Made by a program: the position numbers and the translations under genes. A DNA stretch of 64,000 nucleotides from CAMCXE01 sp046347475 (lineage in GTDB: Bacteria > Pseudomonadota > Gammaproteobacteria > Pseudomonadales > Cellvibrionaceae). The stretch is taken from contig JAXMGD010000004.1 of assembly GCA_046347475.1 (NCBI GenBank), positions 124,001 to 188,000 on the forward strand, given 5' to 3'. The notes beneath the pieces are model-generated. The model made no database searches, was not told where the DNA came from, and was given only the letters and a program-made list of their open reading frames with translations. This document shows, piece after piece, positions 54,414-63,452 of the stretch (its first letter is position 1; every line of letters starts with the position of its first letter).

Positions 54414-54938
54414 AAAAACCCCGCAAAGACATGTTCATCCACAAGTATGGTTGAAGTGGCGGCGCTCGGCTTGCCAACTGCTTAGGTTGTTAACCGCATC
54501 GCGCACACCACTCGAACAAAGCCCTAAGGCAGGTTCTGTTCCAGCCGCCGAGGCGCTGGCAATTAAATGTGCAACTTGTGACCGATTTCCTCTGCTGCTT
54601 AAGCCTTGGGCCTGACGCAGGGCAAGGAGAATCCAGCGTGCAGTAACCTCAACTAAAACCTCAACTAAAACCACGCTCGTCTGATGTGTATATTTTTTCC
54701 TACAAAACCGCTGTTGGTACTTGTGCATAGGGCCCTAGCGCGTTTTGCACTTGGGTATTGCGGAAAAAATAGTGTGATTCGCGCGTAGGCTACGGATGGG
54801 GATTTGGCAAGAATTTTCTTGGCGGAGGAGCAAGAAAGCCGACAGTTTCAGTCACTTTCTGCCGGAGTTGGTCTGACAAACTTCCAGGCACTGGGCCAGC
54901 GCCCACCTAATTTAAATGGGCGCGGCCGATGATATGGC
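54414..54938. other. Region with a weak open frame and a hairpin
   Basis: A frame at 54435-54728 (minus) would encode 97 residues, ending 22 nt before the heme gene, but its composition is not protein-like at the N-terminus. A GCGCCCA/TGGGCGC hairpin lies at 54899-54923, likely after the DUF805 gene. Confidence 0.35.
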
Positions 54939-55502
54939 TTAATTGCTTTCCGGTGCAGGCATTAGCTCTGCGGGTGCAGACATAGCGGCATTAGCTTCAT
55001 CGGCGAACTTTTGATACTGCGACATGGCAACTGAGCCGCCAATTGCCAAGACCAACACGAGCACTGGAAACGACAGGGCCACCACCCAGTGCCAGGTTTT
55101 GCAAGGAGGCATGGGCAGGCCGAAGCGGTTTGCTCCTGGGGTACCGGGAAAGAAAATCACCAGCACCACCACATACAAGTTTACCAGTGGAATAAAATTC
55201 AGCAGCCAAAGCCAGCCGGATTTATCTATATCGTGTAGCCGCTGAATACCGACAATAACCGAAAACACAGCAAAACCCAGGTACGCAACACCACCAATTA
55301 TATAAGCCAGGGTGCTAGAGATTGTGTATACCCCACCCGCAACGGCGATACCGGCAAACAATGCGTAAAAACAGAGAGTGATATGTGCCCAATACCGCAA
55401 GCGATTAATTCGGCTGCCCGGCGCAAAAAAATTCACCTCGCCGAAAGCTTGTTCTTCTACCACTACATTGCCCAGAGGGGCTGCATACACGTTATTTGTC
55501 AT
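54939..55502 (-). CDS. DUF805 membrane protein
   Basis: 187 residues from the ATG at 55502. DUF805 features: FFAPGSRINRLRYWAH, then four hydrophobic helices (about 40-60, 65-85, 98-125, 150-175) and IQRLHDIDKSGWLWLLNFIP. Inner-membrane protein of unknown function. The C-terminal Ala/Glu-rich tail is outside the usual domain. Confidence 0.8.
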   Translation of the reverse strand: MTNNVYAAPLGNVVVEEQAFGEVNFFAPGSRINRLRYWAHITLCFYALFAGIAVAGGVYTISSTLAYIIGGVAYLGFAVFSVIVGIQRLHDIDKSGWLWLLNFIPLVNLYVVVLVIFFPGTPGANRFGLPMPPCKTWHWVVALSFPVLVLVLAIGGSVAMSQYQKFADEANAAMSAPAELMPAPESN

Positions 55503-56111
55503 AAATATTTCCTTAAAAACTACCCAATGGGCACAGAGTGTTAAATGATATGAATAGGTTTTTTGCGCACACACCGGTTGCCCGTGGCCAATTGTTGCCG
55601 AGTTAAAGATCCACGGAGCGGAATGGTTAACCCGGCAGCTATAGCAAGGGCAAAACCCGCCAGCACACGGGCGCCACTATAGGCATCGCCATCAAGGCAT
55701 ATCAACCCATTAAAACCAGGGCTGTTATCAATCACGCAACTTTTTCTACTCATAACCATAGGCAGGAGAATCTCGGCAGATAAGTAGCCGGTCTGCTCCA
55801 TGCACAGCCTCACATGCGGAAGCAGTTCACAGCTTGATATCAGCGGCCCAGCACACAAAACCCTAGCCGGGAAACCTGGCGCAATTACTGCTTTTCAGCC
55901 GATACTAATCAGGTTAGCTTTGCCGCCCTTAGCCTCTCCACTTCCCCTTGCAAGGCGTGACGGGCTTTGCGGATCGGCTATTTATCCTGTGTGGCGGGCA
56001 AAGGTTTTCTATAGTGGTAAATGCCTTCGCAGCCAGCGGCAGCACATGCAGCTTATTTGCCCCGCCCGGCGGGCGTTTTACCTCTCCTCAATGGCGTTGA
56101 GTTCATTCAGC
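55503..56111. other. Divergent intergenic region
   Basis: Holds the promoter of the HzsA-like operon and an open frame at 55541-55759 (minus, 72 residues) with poor start context. No repeat or hairpin of note. Confidence 0.35.
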
Positions 56112-58700
56112 ATGCGATTTTTGTTTAACTCCTTTATGTCTTGCTGCGGCGTTTTGCTGCTGGCCGGATGCGACGTGAGCAAAGGGACGGGCACCTCGGC
56201 AAGCCAGGGATCTCAAGACCCAGACCCAGTTTTTGTAGACTCCGCCGTAGCCTATATCGAGCGGCCACTGCCTAAGATGAACGCCACTATTCGGCCCGAT
56301 GCCATTTTGAGCCCGGCCACCTTTAACCCCGGCGCCCATTTAATTCTCAAAGCCCGCGCTCAGGCCTCGGCCCCGGAAATTAACATCAGCGACAAAATTT
56401 TCCCGCCGACCAAAGGCGCCGCCGACACACTGGTGCCTCAACTCTACGATGTAAAAGACCCCAGCCCTTCACGGGACGGCAAAAAACTGCTGTTTGCCCT
56501 GCGGGCGCCCCAGTTGGCCAACACACCGGCTGAATTGCAGCCCACCTGGGATATCTGGGAGTACGACCGCACCACCGACAAGGCCCGCCGCATTCTTGCG
56601 AGTAAAGAAGAGGATAACCTGGGCCAGGATGTACAACCGGCCTATTTGCCCGATGGCCGCATAGTGTTTAGCTCCAACCGCCAAACCCTTACCCGCCAAC
56701 AGATACTCGACCGCAACGGCGCCGCTTACCGGGCCTCCGCTGAGGGCACCAATGAGTACAGCTACAACCTGCATGTGGTAAACGCCGACGGCACCAATCT
56801 GCAACAGCTGACCTTCAACCCCGCCATGGACCTCAACCCGCGCGTCCTCAACGACGGCCAGATTGTGTTTATGCGCCGGGACCGTTTAGGTGGTAACGAC
56901 AGCATCAGTTTTTACACCATCAAACCCGACGGCACCGAATTGAGTTTTTATTACGGCTACCACAGCAAAGACATAGGCAGCGAAAAGAAACCCGCCACCT
57001 ACTTCAACCCCCAGGTACAGGATGATGGCAAGATCCTCGCCTCCCTGCGGCCGCGCAGTAATACCAAATACGGCGGCGACCTCATCACACTAGACACCGA
57101 GCAATTCTACGAGCGCGAGCAGAGCCTTAACGCCGCCAGCGGCACAGCACAGGTCTCCATCACCCAAGGCACTGCCTATAGCGAGCCATTAGGCACCGAA
57201 GAAAAACCCGTCGCCCCCTCCCCTGCCGGTTATTTCCAGGCCGCCTTTCCCTTAAATGACAAAGAGCAGCGCTACCTAGTCAGCTGGAGCGCCTGCCGGG
57301 TTATAGACCCCGTTAGCAAAGCGCGCATCCCTTGTAAAAACCAGCCAATAGAGCTGTCCGAAGCCGAACCCCTGTACTCCCTATGGATGTACAACGGCGC
57401 CACCCAAACTCAACTGCCGGTTAGTATCCCGCCGGCTGATTCCGTGATGAACCTCTTTAACCCTGTGATTCTGGCCGACAAACCCACCCTACCCTTAGCC
57501 GCAGGCAACACCAGCAGTTCACTCAGGACTGAAAACGCCGGGGTATTGCATATTCACCAGGTGAACGACTTGGGCCTTAATACCTATCAAGGTGCTAAGT
57601 ACCTGCGCGTGCTCGGCCATGTGCCGCTACCCAAAAACGATGATTTAGAACTGGTGAACGGCGCCTTTGGCATCGGCGGGCGCGGCGCCGGTATGTTCGA
57701 CATACTCGCCTACGCGCCCCTAGAAACCGACGGCTCCATTAAACTCAAACTACCCGCCCAGGTGCCCTTCACACTTGAGCTGGTGGATGCCAACGGCCGC
57801 CGTGTGGGGCCGCGCCATCAAAACTGGCTGAGCTTGGGGGCCGGTGAAATTCGCGATTGCAAAGGCTGCCATGTGGCCAACAATGCCAACGCACCCCATG
57901 GTCGCCTGGCGGCAGAACCTCTTCCTGGCACCGCCAGCATCGCCTCCAGCCTGCCGGAGCGCACCCCAACGCTGGGAATAGGCGCCCTCAGCTATATGAA
58001 CATCAGCAAAACCATTAACACCCTACCGGCCAACTGCCAAGCACTGGAAACAAGCATTACCTGGCGCTCACCCGCTAACAAAGAAGCCTGTTCAACTAAA
58101 TGGGAAGCGGGCTGCGCGAGCACCATTAACTACCTAGAGCATATTCAACCCCTGTGGCTCGCTGACCGCCGCAGCTGTGATGCGCAGCACGCCGTCACAC
58201 GGGATCTCACCTGCACCCGCTGCCACGACCGCACCGCCCCTGCACGTATGCAAGAGGCCGGTGCAGACGCCCAAACCCTGGCCGATTTTGCCGCCCTGAA
58301 TGTACAGCTGGATCTGCGGGCAACCCCAACCGACAACACCGACTTCGTCACCTCCTACACCCAGCTGTTTACCTCGGTCAATGAACAGGAGTATGTACAA
58401 CAGGACGACGGCAGCTACACCAGTCAGGAAAAGCTCTATCCAACCCCCGTCACCATCACCCAGGAGGACGGCACTCAGGTCACGGAGATCCAAATGTTGC
58501 CCAGGGCCATAGGTGCGCGCTTGAATACAGCAGGCGCTCGCTCTACCCCTGCGACCCGATTCTTAGCCCGTTTTAATAACGCCGCCGACGCCAATCACTA
58601 TCAAGGGCTCAGTCTTGATGAACAGTTCCTTATAAGCGAGTGGCTGGATCTGGGCGCCCAGTACTACAATGAACCCTCCAAGGCCCGCGAAGAAAATTAA
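56112..58700 (+). CDS. HzsA-like PD40 beta-propeller lipoprotein with heme-c motifs
   Basis: 862 residues from the ATG at 56112; the frame extends 104 codons upstream without a good start. Lipobox LLAGC near residue 17. Beta-propeller strands with SRDGKKLLFALRAP, YLPDGRIVFSSNRQ and LNDGQIVFMRRDR match TolB/PD40 repeats, as in hydrazine-synthase-alpha-like proteins. The last third has heme-c motifs CKGCH near residue 586 and CTRCH near 700. The reaction is unknown; it need not be hydrazine synthesis. First gene of the plus-strand operon to 62643, divergent from the 54413-49069 heme operon. Confidence 0.75.
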   Translation: MRFLFNSFMSCCGVLLLAGCDVSKGTGTSASQGSQDPDPVFVDSAVAYIERPLPKMNATIRPDAILSPATFNPGAHLILKARAQASAPEINISDKIFPPTKGAADTLVPQLYDVKDPSPSRDGKKLLFALRAPQLANTPAELQPTWDIWEYDRTTDKARRILASKEEDNLGQDVQPAYLPDGRIVFSSNRQTLTRQQILDRNGAAYRASAEGTNEYSYNLHVVNADGTNLQQLTFNPAMDLNPRVLNDGQIVFMRRDRLGGNDSISFYTIKPDGTELSFYYGYHSKDIGSEKKPATYFNPQVQDDGKILASLRPRSNTKYGGDLITLDTEQFYEREQSLNAASGTAQVSITQGTAYSEPLGTEEKPVAPSPAGYFQAAFPLNDKEQRYLVSWSACRVIDPVSKARIPCKNQPIELSEAEPLYSLWMYNGATQTQLPVSIPPADSVMNLFNPVILADKPTLPLAAGNTSSSLRTENAGVLHIHQVNDLGLNTYQGAKYLRVLGHVPLPKNDDLELVNGAFGIGGRGAGMFDILAYAPLETDGSIKLKLPAQVPFTLELVDANGRRVGPRHQNWLSLGAGEIRDCKGCHVANNANAPHGRLAAEPLPGTASIASSLPERTPTLGIGALSYMNISKTINTLPANCQALETSITWRSPANKEACSTKWEAGCASTINYLEHIQPLWLADRRSCDAQHAVTRDLTCTRCHDRTAPARMQEAGADAQTLADFAALNVQLDLRATPTDNTDFVTSYTQLFTSVNEQEYVQQDDGSYTSQEKLYPTPVTITQEDGTQVTEIQMLPRAIGARLNTAGARSTPATRFLARFNNAADANHYQGLSLDEQFLISEWLDLGAQYYNEPSKAREEN

Positions 58701-58710
58701 TTAGTTCACT

Positions 58711-59472
58711 ATGCGCTTACTCTCCACCCTCTGGGCCATCAGTCTTTTAGCCAGCTTAAGTGTTGCCGCAGCGGCGAGCCCCGCCGCCCAGTGGAGCGAT
58801 TCCGACGGCGAATTCCTCACCTTTAAAGGCCAAGTACTAGAGCTGCACACCGCACCAGGCAGCGGCTACCCGCTCTTCCACGCCGTGGAGAACGGCGAGG
58901 TAATTCGGGTTTTTAAACGCCGAGGCGATTGGTACAAGGTGGAAACCGCCAGCGGCGTACAAGGCTGGGTACACAGAATCCACCTCAACGAACTGGCTGA
59001 CAAAGACGACCGCCTGGTGGATTTCCCCAATCCCACCTGGAAAGAAGCCGAAAATACGACTCAGTTGGGCCTGTTGGTCGGCCGCACCGCCGGGGCCATC
59101 AGCTATACCACTTATTTGAATTACCGCTTCACCACCCACCTCTCGACAGAATTAAAATACACCCAGGCCTTCGGCGATTTTTCCAGTACCAAAATGGCCA
59201 GCCTGCATCTGCTGCACCACCCCTTTCCCCAATGGCGCCTGTCGCCCTTTTTTAGCCTGGGCAGCGGCAGCGTAAAGGTGTCGCCCAACGCAGTGGTAGC
59301 TGAGCCTGAGGATCGCCAAGACTCCTTTATCGCCGTCGGCGGTGGCCTCATGTATCACTTTAATGCGCGTATAGACCTGCGCGCCGAATACAGCAAAAGC
59401 ACCATATTGACCACCCGTGAATCCAACGAGGACATCGAAGAATGGAAAGCCGGCTTCAGCCTGTTATTTTAA
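58711..59472 (+). CDS. SH3-domain plus beta-barrel outer-membrane protein
   Basis: 253 residues. Signal peptide ends AAAASPA near residue 24. A bacterial SH3-type domain follows (LELHTAPGSGYPLFHAVENG, then FKRRGDWYKVETASGVQGWV) and then an eight-strand-type barrel from about residue 110, ending KAGFSLLF. It may bind peptidoglycan and the outer membrane. It overlaps the next gene by 31 nt. Confidence 0.75.
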   Translation: MRLLSTLWAISLLASLSVAAAASPAAQWSDSDGEFLTFKGQVLELHTAPGSGYPLFHAVENGEVIRVFKRRGDWYKVETASGVQGWVHRIHLNELADKDDRLVDFPNPTWKEAENTTQLGLLVGRTAGAISYTTYLNYRFTTHLSTELKYTQAFGDFSSTKMASLHLLHHPFPQWRLSPFFSLGSGSVKVSPNAVVAEPEDRQDSFIAVGGGLMYHFNARIDLRAEYSKSTILTTRESNEDIEEWKAGFSLLF

Positions 59473-60098
59473 CGGCCGCTTTGTTAAGCCTTGCGGCACT
59501 GCCCGGCAGCGCCCTCGGTGCCGACTCCAAAAGTGACGACCAAGTAATCGACGACATAGTCAAACCCGACATCCAACGCCGCACCATCGACGATGACAAA
59601 ATCGATACTGAAGATTTTGAGCTGGGGTTTTATGCGGGTGTCATGAGCGTGGAGGACTTCGGCAGCAACGATGTGTACGGATTGCGCCTGGCCTATCACA
59701 TCAGTGAATCCATGTTTATCGAAGGCGCCTACGGCATCACACAAACGCAAAAAACCACCGCTGAAACCCTCGACCGCCTCGTACTGCTAACCGATGACCA
59801 AAGGGAGTTAAGTTATTATTCACTGAACTTCGGCTACAACCTGTTGCCAGGTGAGCACTATGTGGGCCGGTGGGCATTCAACACCAATTTCTATATAGTC
59901 GCGGGCGCTGGAAGTACCCTCTTTGCCGATGAAGAGTACTTTACGTATAACTTCGGTGGAGGGTTGCGATTTTTTGCCACGGACTGGTTGGCTCTACATG
60001 TTGATTTCCGCAACTATGTCTTCACCCACTCCCTGTTTGGGGAAGACAAAAAAGTGCAGAACCTCGAATCAAGCTTGGGTGCCACCCTGTTTTTTTAA
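59442..60098 (+). CDS. Outer-membrane beta-barrel protein
   Basis: 218 residues. Signal peptide ends SALGADS near residue 27; the start lies within the preceding gene. Barrel strands YGLRLAYHISESMFIEGAYG, YYSLNFGYNLLPG and a terminal Phe (SLGATLFF). OmpA-like/OMP_b-brl-type fold, no OmpA C-terminal domain. Confidence 0.75.
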   Translation: MESRLQPVILTAALLSLAALPGSALGADSKSDDQVIDDIVKPDIQRRTIDDDKIDTEDFELGFYAGVMSVEDFGSNDVYGLRLAYHISESMFIEGAYGITQTQKTTAETLDRLVLLTDDQRELSYYSLNFGYNLLPGEHYVGRWAFNTNFYIVAGAGSTLFADEEYFTYNFGGGLRFFATDWLALHVDFRNYVFTHSLFGEDKKVQNLESSLGATLFF

Positions 60099-60137
60099 CT
60101 TTTTACGCATTGTTTACACTGTTCTTGGAGAAACAAA

Positions 60138-60620
60138 ATGAAAAACCTATTCGTAACTCTTGCCGCTGCCTTCCTTGCTGCGAGTGTCAACGCCGCTGAT
60201 GTAGCCAAGGTCCCAGCGCCAGACTTCACGCTTAAATCAACCGCGGGCCAGAACGTTAAGCTGTCTGACTTCAAAGGCAAGGTTGTACTGATCAACATGT
60301 GGGCCTCCTGGTGCGGTCCCTGCCGCCAAGAAATGCCCATCCTCGACAAATTAGCCAAAGACAACAAAGACCTTGTTGTACTCGGCGTTAACCAAGATGA
60401 AGAAGCCTCTGAGCGCGATGCGTTCTTAAAAGATAACCCAGTGTCTTTCCAAGTTTTGGATGACAGCAAACACACAGTTGCCGGCCTTTTAAAGAGCAAA
60501 ACTCAGCCTTCCAGCTTTTTTGTTGACCGCGCAGGCAATCTAGTACACACCCACGAAGGCTTTAAAGCGGGTGATGACGCTGTGTACGCTGCCACTGTTA
60601 AAGAATTATTAGCCAAGTAA
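60138..60620 (+). CDS. TlpA-like thioredoxin, paralogue 1
   Basis: 160 residues with a signal peptide (1-19). Thioredoxin fold of the TlpA/ResA class, with NMWASWCGPCRQEMPIL giving a CGPC active site, and cis-Pro TQPSSFF. Periplasmic thiol-disulfide reductase. Overlaps the second TlpA by TAATG. Probably keeps heme-binding or catalytic Cys reduced for cytochrome maturation in this operon. Confidence 0.88.
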   Translation: MKNLFVTLAAAFLAASVNAADVAKVPAPDFTLKSTAGQNVKLSDFKGKVVLINMWASWCGPCRQEMPILDKLAKDNKDLVVLGVNQDEEASERDAFLKDNPVSFQVLDDSKHTVAGLLKSKTQPSSFFVDRAGNLVHTHEGFKAGDDAVYAATVKELLAK

Positions 60621-61264
60621 TGCCCAGCCTGGCCGCGCCCCAAGGCTCTGACTACAGCTGGCTTAAGCTGTTAGCTCAGGCTAAAGGTCGCGGCCAGCAC
60701 CCTCAGCTACAAAAATCCCCCGCCTGGCGAAAGGCTTATCTTCATTCAATATCTGTTTTATTGATCGCGGCCTTCACCGGTCTCTGCTCAATTTCCTCAA
60801 ATGCCAACACACCAGACACCCATAGCGACAGCGCAGCCGTCAAACTAACGCTAGCGCCTGATTTCTCCTTACAGTCCACCAACGGCACCACAGTCACGTT
60901 ATCCCACTTTAAAGGCCGTGTTGTCCTGGTAAATTTCTGGGCCAGCTGGTGCCCACCTTGCCGCACCGAAATGCCAATGCTCGATAATCTTGCCAAAAGC
61001 TATAAAGCAGCTGGGCTGGTAGTTTTGGGGTTAAATGTTGATGTGGATAACGAAGCGCGCGACGACTATTTAAAAGAACACCCCGTCTCCTTTCCTATTT
61101 TGGATGACAGCAAATGGAGCACAGCTAAACTGTACATAGCCCCATCACAACCGGTTACCTTCTTCATCGACATAGACGGCAATCTGGCACATGTGCATAA
61201 AGGCTATAAAGCCGGTGACGACCTTGTGTACACCACTAAAGTTAAAGAATTATTGGCCAAATAA
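60620..61264 (+). CDS. TlpA-like thioredoxin, paralogue 2
   Basis: 214 residues, coupled to the first by TAATG. An N-terminal extension of 45 residues and then one hydrophobic helix (SISVLLIAAFTGLCSISSN) anchors or exports it. Active site NFWASWCPPCRTEMPML (CPPC instead of CGPC), cis-Pro SQPVTFF, ending VKELLAK as paralogue 1. Tandem duplication with a changed active-site dipeptide suggests different redox potential. Confidence 0.85.
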   Translation: MPSLAAPQGSDYSWLKLLAQAKGRGQHPQLQKSPAWRKAYLHSISVLLIAAFTGLCSISSNANTPDTHSDSAAVKLTLAPDFSLQSTNGTTVTLSHFKGRVVLVNFWASWCPPCRTEMPMLDNLAKSYKAAGLVVLGLNVDVDNEARDDYLKEHPVSFPILDDSKWSTAKLYIAPSQPVTFFIDIDGNLAHVHKGYKAGDDLVYTTKVKELLAK

Positions 61265-61265
61265 T

Positions 61266-61490
61266 ATGCGCAACCTAGCTGCGATAATATTTTTAATGAC
61301 CCTGAGTGGTTGCAGTCACCTTAAACCCGAGCCCTGGGTAAAAGCCTACGAGCGGGGCCACCTGGCAGACCCTGTGATGAAACTCGAACGCAGCGCAGTA
61401 GCAGGTAAATACATGAATCACGTTTATGAAGCTCGAGAAGCCGCGCGCGGCGCCGACGGCAGTGCCGGGGGTGGCTGTGGTTGCAATTAA
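61266..61490 (+). CDS. DUF4266 lipoprotein
   Basis: 74 residues. Lipobox LSGC near residue 15, then the DUF4266 core KPEPWVKAYERGHLADPVM and YEAREAARGADGSAGGGCGC. The C-terminal Gly-Cys motif suggests metal or cofactor attachment; some such genes travel with ApbE-type flavin transferases, none of which is present here. It starts 1 nt after the TlpA stop and overlaps the DUF3570 gene by 65 nt in its longest form. Confidence 0.8.
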   Translation: MRNLAAIIFLMTLSGCSHLKPEPWVKAYERGHLADPVMKLERSAVAGKYMNHVYEAREAARGADGSAGGGCGCN

Positions 61491-62643
61491 AACCCTTGTA
61501 GCGACACTGCTGGCTGTTGTTTGCCTCAGCCTGCAGGCGGCCATTCTGCCCGAAGAAAGCGCCGACCTGCTCTATCATTCCTATGATGGCGGCGGCGTAA
61601 CCGTTAACGGCCCATCCGTTTTAGTGCGCAAGAATTTCAAAGATACCGCCTCGGTATACGCCAACTACTATACGGATATGGTTTCAAGCGCCTCCATCGA
61701 CGTGATGACCGCAGGCAGCAAATACTCCGAACAACGCACTGAATATTCCACCGGGGTGGATTACCTCAACGACACCACCATTTACAGCCTGGGCTTTACC
61801 AACTCCAGTGAAAACGACTACGAAGCCAACACCATTAATTTCGGTATTTCACAAGATTTTTTTGGTGATCTCACCACCGTGACTATGGGCTACACGCGGG
61901 GCGATGACACAGTAATGATGAACGGCGATGAAAGCGACCCGGTACAATTTGAAGCAAGCCAAAAACACCAACGCTTCAGTTTAGGCCTAAGCCAAGTTAT
62001 TACCAAAAACTGGCTGGCCACTGCCAATATTGAATCCGTCATTGATAACGGCTACTTAAACAATCCCTACCGCTCTGTACGTTATCTCGACGACGGCAAG
62101 GTGAGTTATCAAACCGAGCGCTACCCCCAAACCCATAATAGCGACGCCATCGCCTTGCGCAGTATTTATTACCTGCCTATTCGCTCATCGATTAAAGGCG
62201 AAGTGAAATTGTTCCAAGATAGCTGGGGCGTTGATGCCACCACCTACGAATTAAAATACGTTCATCCCTGGAAACGCAGTTGGATTTTTGAAGCCAAACT
62301 GCGCGCCTATTCTCAATCACAAGCCGACTTTTACGCCGATATTTTCCCCCATAAAGATTTTCAAACTTTCCTCGCCCGCGACAAAGAATTGAGCCAATTT
62401 AGCTCCACCAACTTTGGCCTGGGCGTCACCTACAAACTCCCCAAACCACCACTCGCATTTTTAAATAATTGCACAGTCAATTTTTATTGGGACGCCCTGC
62501 AATTTAAATACGATAACTTTCACAACGCCTTGTTAAGTAAAGCGCCCGCCGATGGCAAAGAGGCCGCATATAAACCGGGCGAAGAACCACTCTACGAGTT
62601 TAATGCCAACGTTGTTCGTTTATTTTTCTCAGCTGGTTATTAA
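61426..62643 (+). CDS. DUF3570 outer-membrane-type protein
   Basis: 405 residues in the longest frame; a GTG start about 45 nt downstream (at GTGGCTGTGG) would place the signal peptide KTLVATLLAVVCLSLQAA nearer the N-terminus and reduce the overlap. DUF3570 features: SADLLYHSYDGGGVTVNGPS, VYANYYTDMVSSASIDVMTA, and a beta-barrel body ending ANVVRLFFSAGY. Together with DUF4266 and TlpA this set recurs in bacteria with unknown envelope function. Confidence 0.75.
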   Translation: MKLEKPRAAPTAVPGVAVVAIKTLVATLLAVVCLSLQAAILPEESADLLYHSYDGGGVTVNGPSVLVRKNFKDTASVYANYYTDMVSSASIDVMTAGSKYSEQRTEYSTGVDYLNDTTIYSLGFTNSSENDYEANTINFGISQDFFGDLTTVTMGYTRGDDTVMMNGDESDPVQFEASQKHQRFSLGLSQVITKNWLATANIESVIDNGYLNNPYRSVRYLDDGKVSYQTERYPQTHNSDAIALRSIYYLPIRSSIKGEVKLFQDSWGVDATTYELKYVHPWKRSWIFEAKLRAYSQSQADFYADIFPHKDFQTFLARDKELSQFSSTNFGLGVTYKLPKPPLAFLNNCTVNFYWDALQFKYDNFHNALLSKAPADGKEAAYKPGEEPLYEFNANVVRLFFSAGY

Positions 62644-62661
62644 AACGGGCCCGCAGCAGCC

Positions 62662-63075
62662 ATGACCGATTTGTTCACTTATGGCTCCTTAATGTTCCCG
62701 GCAGTATGGCGGCAGTTGGTCCCCGCCGAGCGCACAAGCCGCCCGGCTTTTTTACCCTTCTACAGCCGCCGCTTAATATTTCTAGATACCTATCCTGTAA
62801 TCGTCCCTGACGCCAACAGCACCGGTATTCTCGGTACGCTTTATAGCGGCCTGAATGCCAATGATCTACGCAGGCTGGACTGGTTTGAAGGAGAAATTTA
62901 CCAGCGCATCAGCCTGCCCGTGCTGGTTTCAACCGGCACAATAGAGTGCCAAACCTATGTACCCAAACCTAGCTTTAGACCGCTGGCCATGCAGGACATA
63001 TGGCGTGGGGATATATTTCAGCAAGTGCAAATGCCGATATTTTTAGCGCGCTATTGCGTTAACAACCTCCCCTAA
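62662..63075 (+). CDS. AIG2-like gamma-glutamylcyclotransferase
   Basis: 137 residues. FTYGSLMFPAVWRQLVP begins the AIG2/GGCT fold, with LDWFEGEIYQRISLPV containing the acidic Glu candidate. It cyclises gamma-glutamyl amines or acts as a related cyclotransferase. It starts 18 nt after the DUF3570 stop, but function is likely separate from the redox cluster. Confidence 0.8.
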   Translation: MTDLFTYGSLMFPAVWRQLVPAERTSRPAFLPFYSRRLIFLDTYPVIVPDANSTGILGTLYSGLNANDLRRLDWFEGEIYQRISLPVLVSTGTIECQTYVPKPSFRPLAMQDIWRGDIFQQVQMPIFLARYCVNNLP

Positions 63076-63283
63076 TCAATACACACAAAAAGTCAAAACC
63101 TAAAAATTTTAACTGTCTCATCTGTTTCTTTTGAAAAAATTGCACTGCATGCCGGAGAGATTTCAAACAAAATTTTTTCATCGTCAGAGCTAAGAATAAA
63201 CCCCAACCTTGGTGACGAACCTGCGCGGCACAAAATACACTAGGCGCACACTGAGTAACACGGCCAATTGGCACGTTTGCATC

Positions 63284-63348
63284 TAACAGCTTGTTGAAAC
63301 ACTGCCTTGCTAGGTATGGCGGCACCAACGTATTTCAACAAGCTGCTA
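63284..63348. repeat. Minimal fold-back repeat (65 bp)
   Basis: TAACAGCTTGTTGAAACAC and GTATTTCAACAAGCTGCTA are inverted ends around a 27-bp centre (TGCCTTGCTAGGTATGGCGG...), the same family as 18842-19126. Confidence 0.6.
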
Positions 63349-63452
63349 AGGATGATGAGCGCAAAATATTCACATCTTTTTTAATTAAGATTAGATTGCA
63401 CCTGTATACTGCCCACAAACCACTCAATATGTAAGCCAAGAGGAACCGGCAC

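Noticed and set aside
54435..54728. 97-codon frame before the heme gene
   Set aside because: N-terminal half looks non-coding, no ribosome-binding site, no recognised family.
55541..55759. 72-codon frame upstream of the DUF805 gene
   Set aside because: Poor start context and no recognisable features; left as a note in the intergenic entry.
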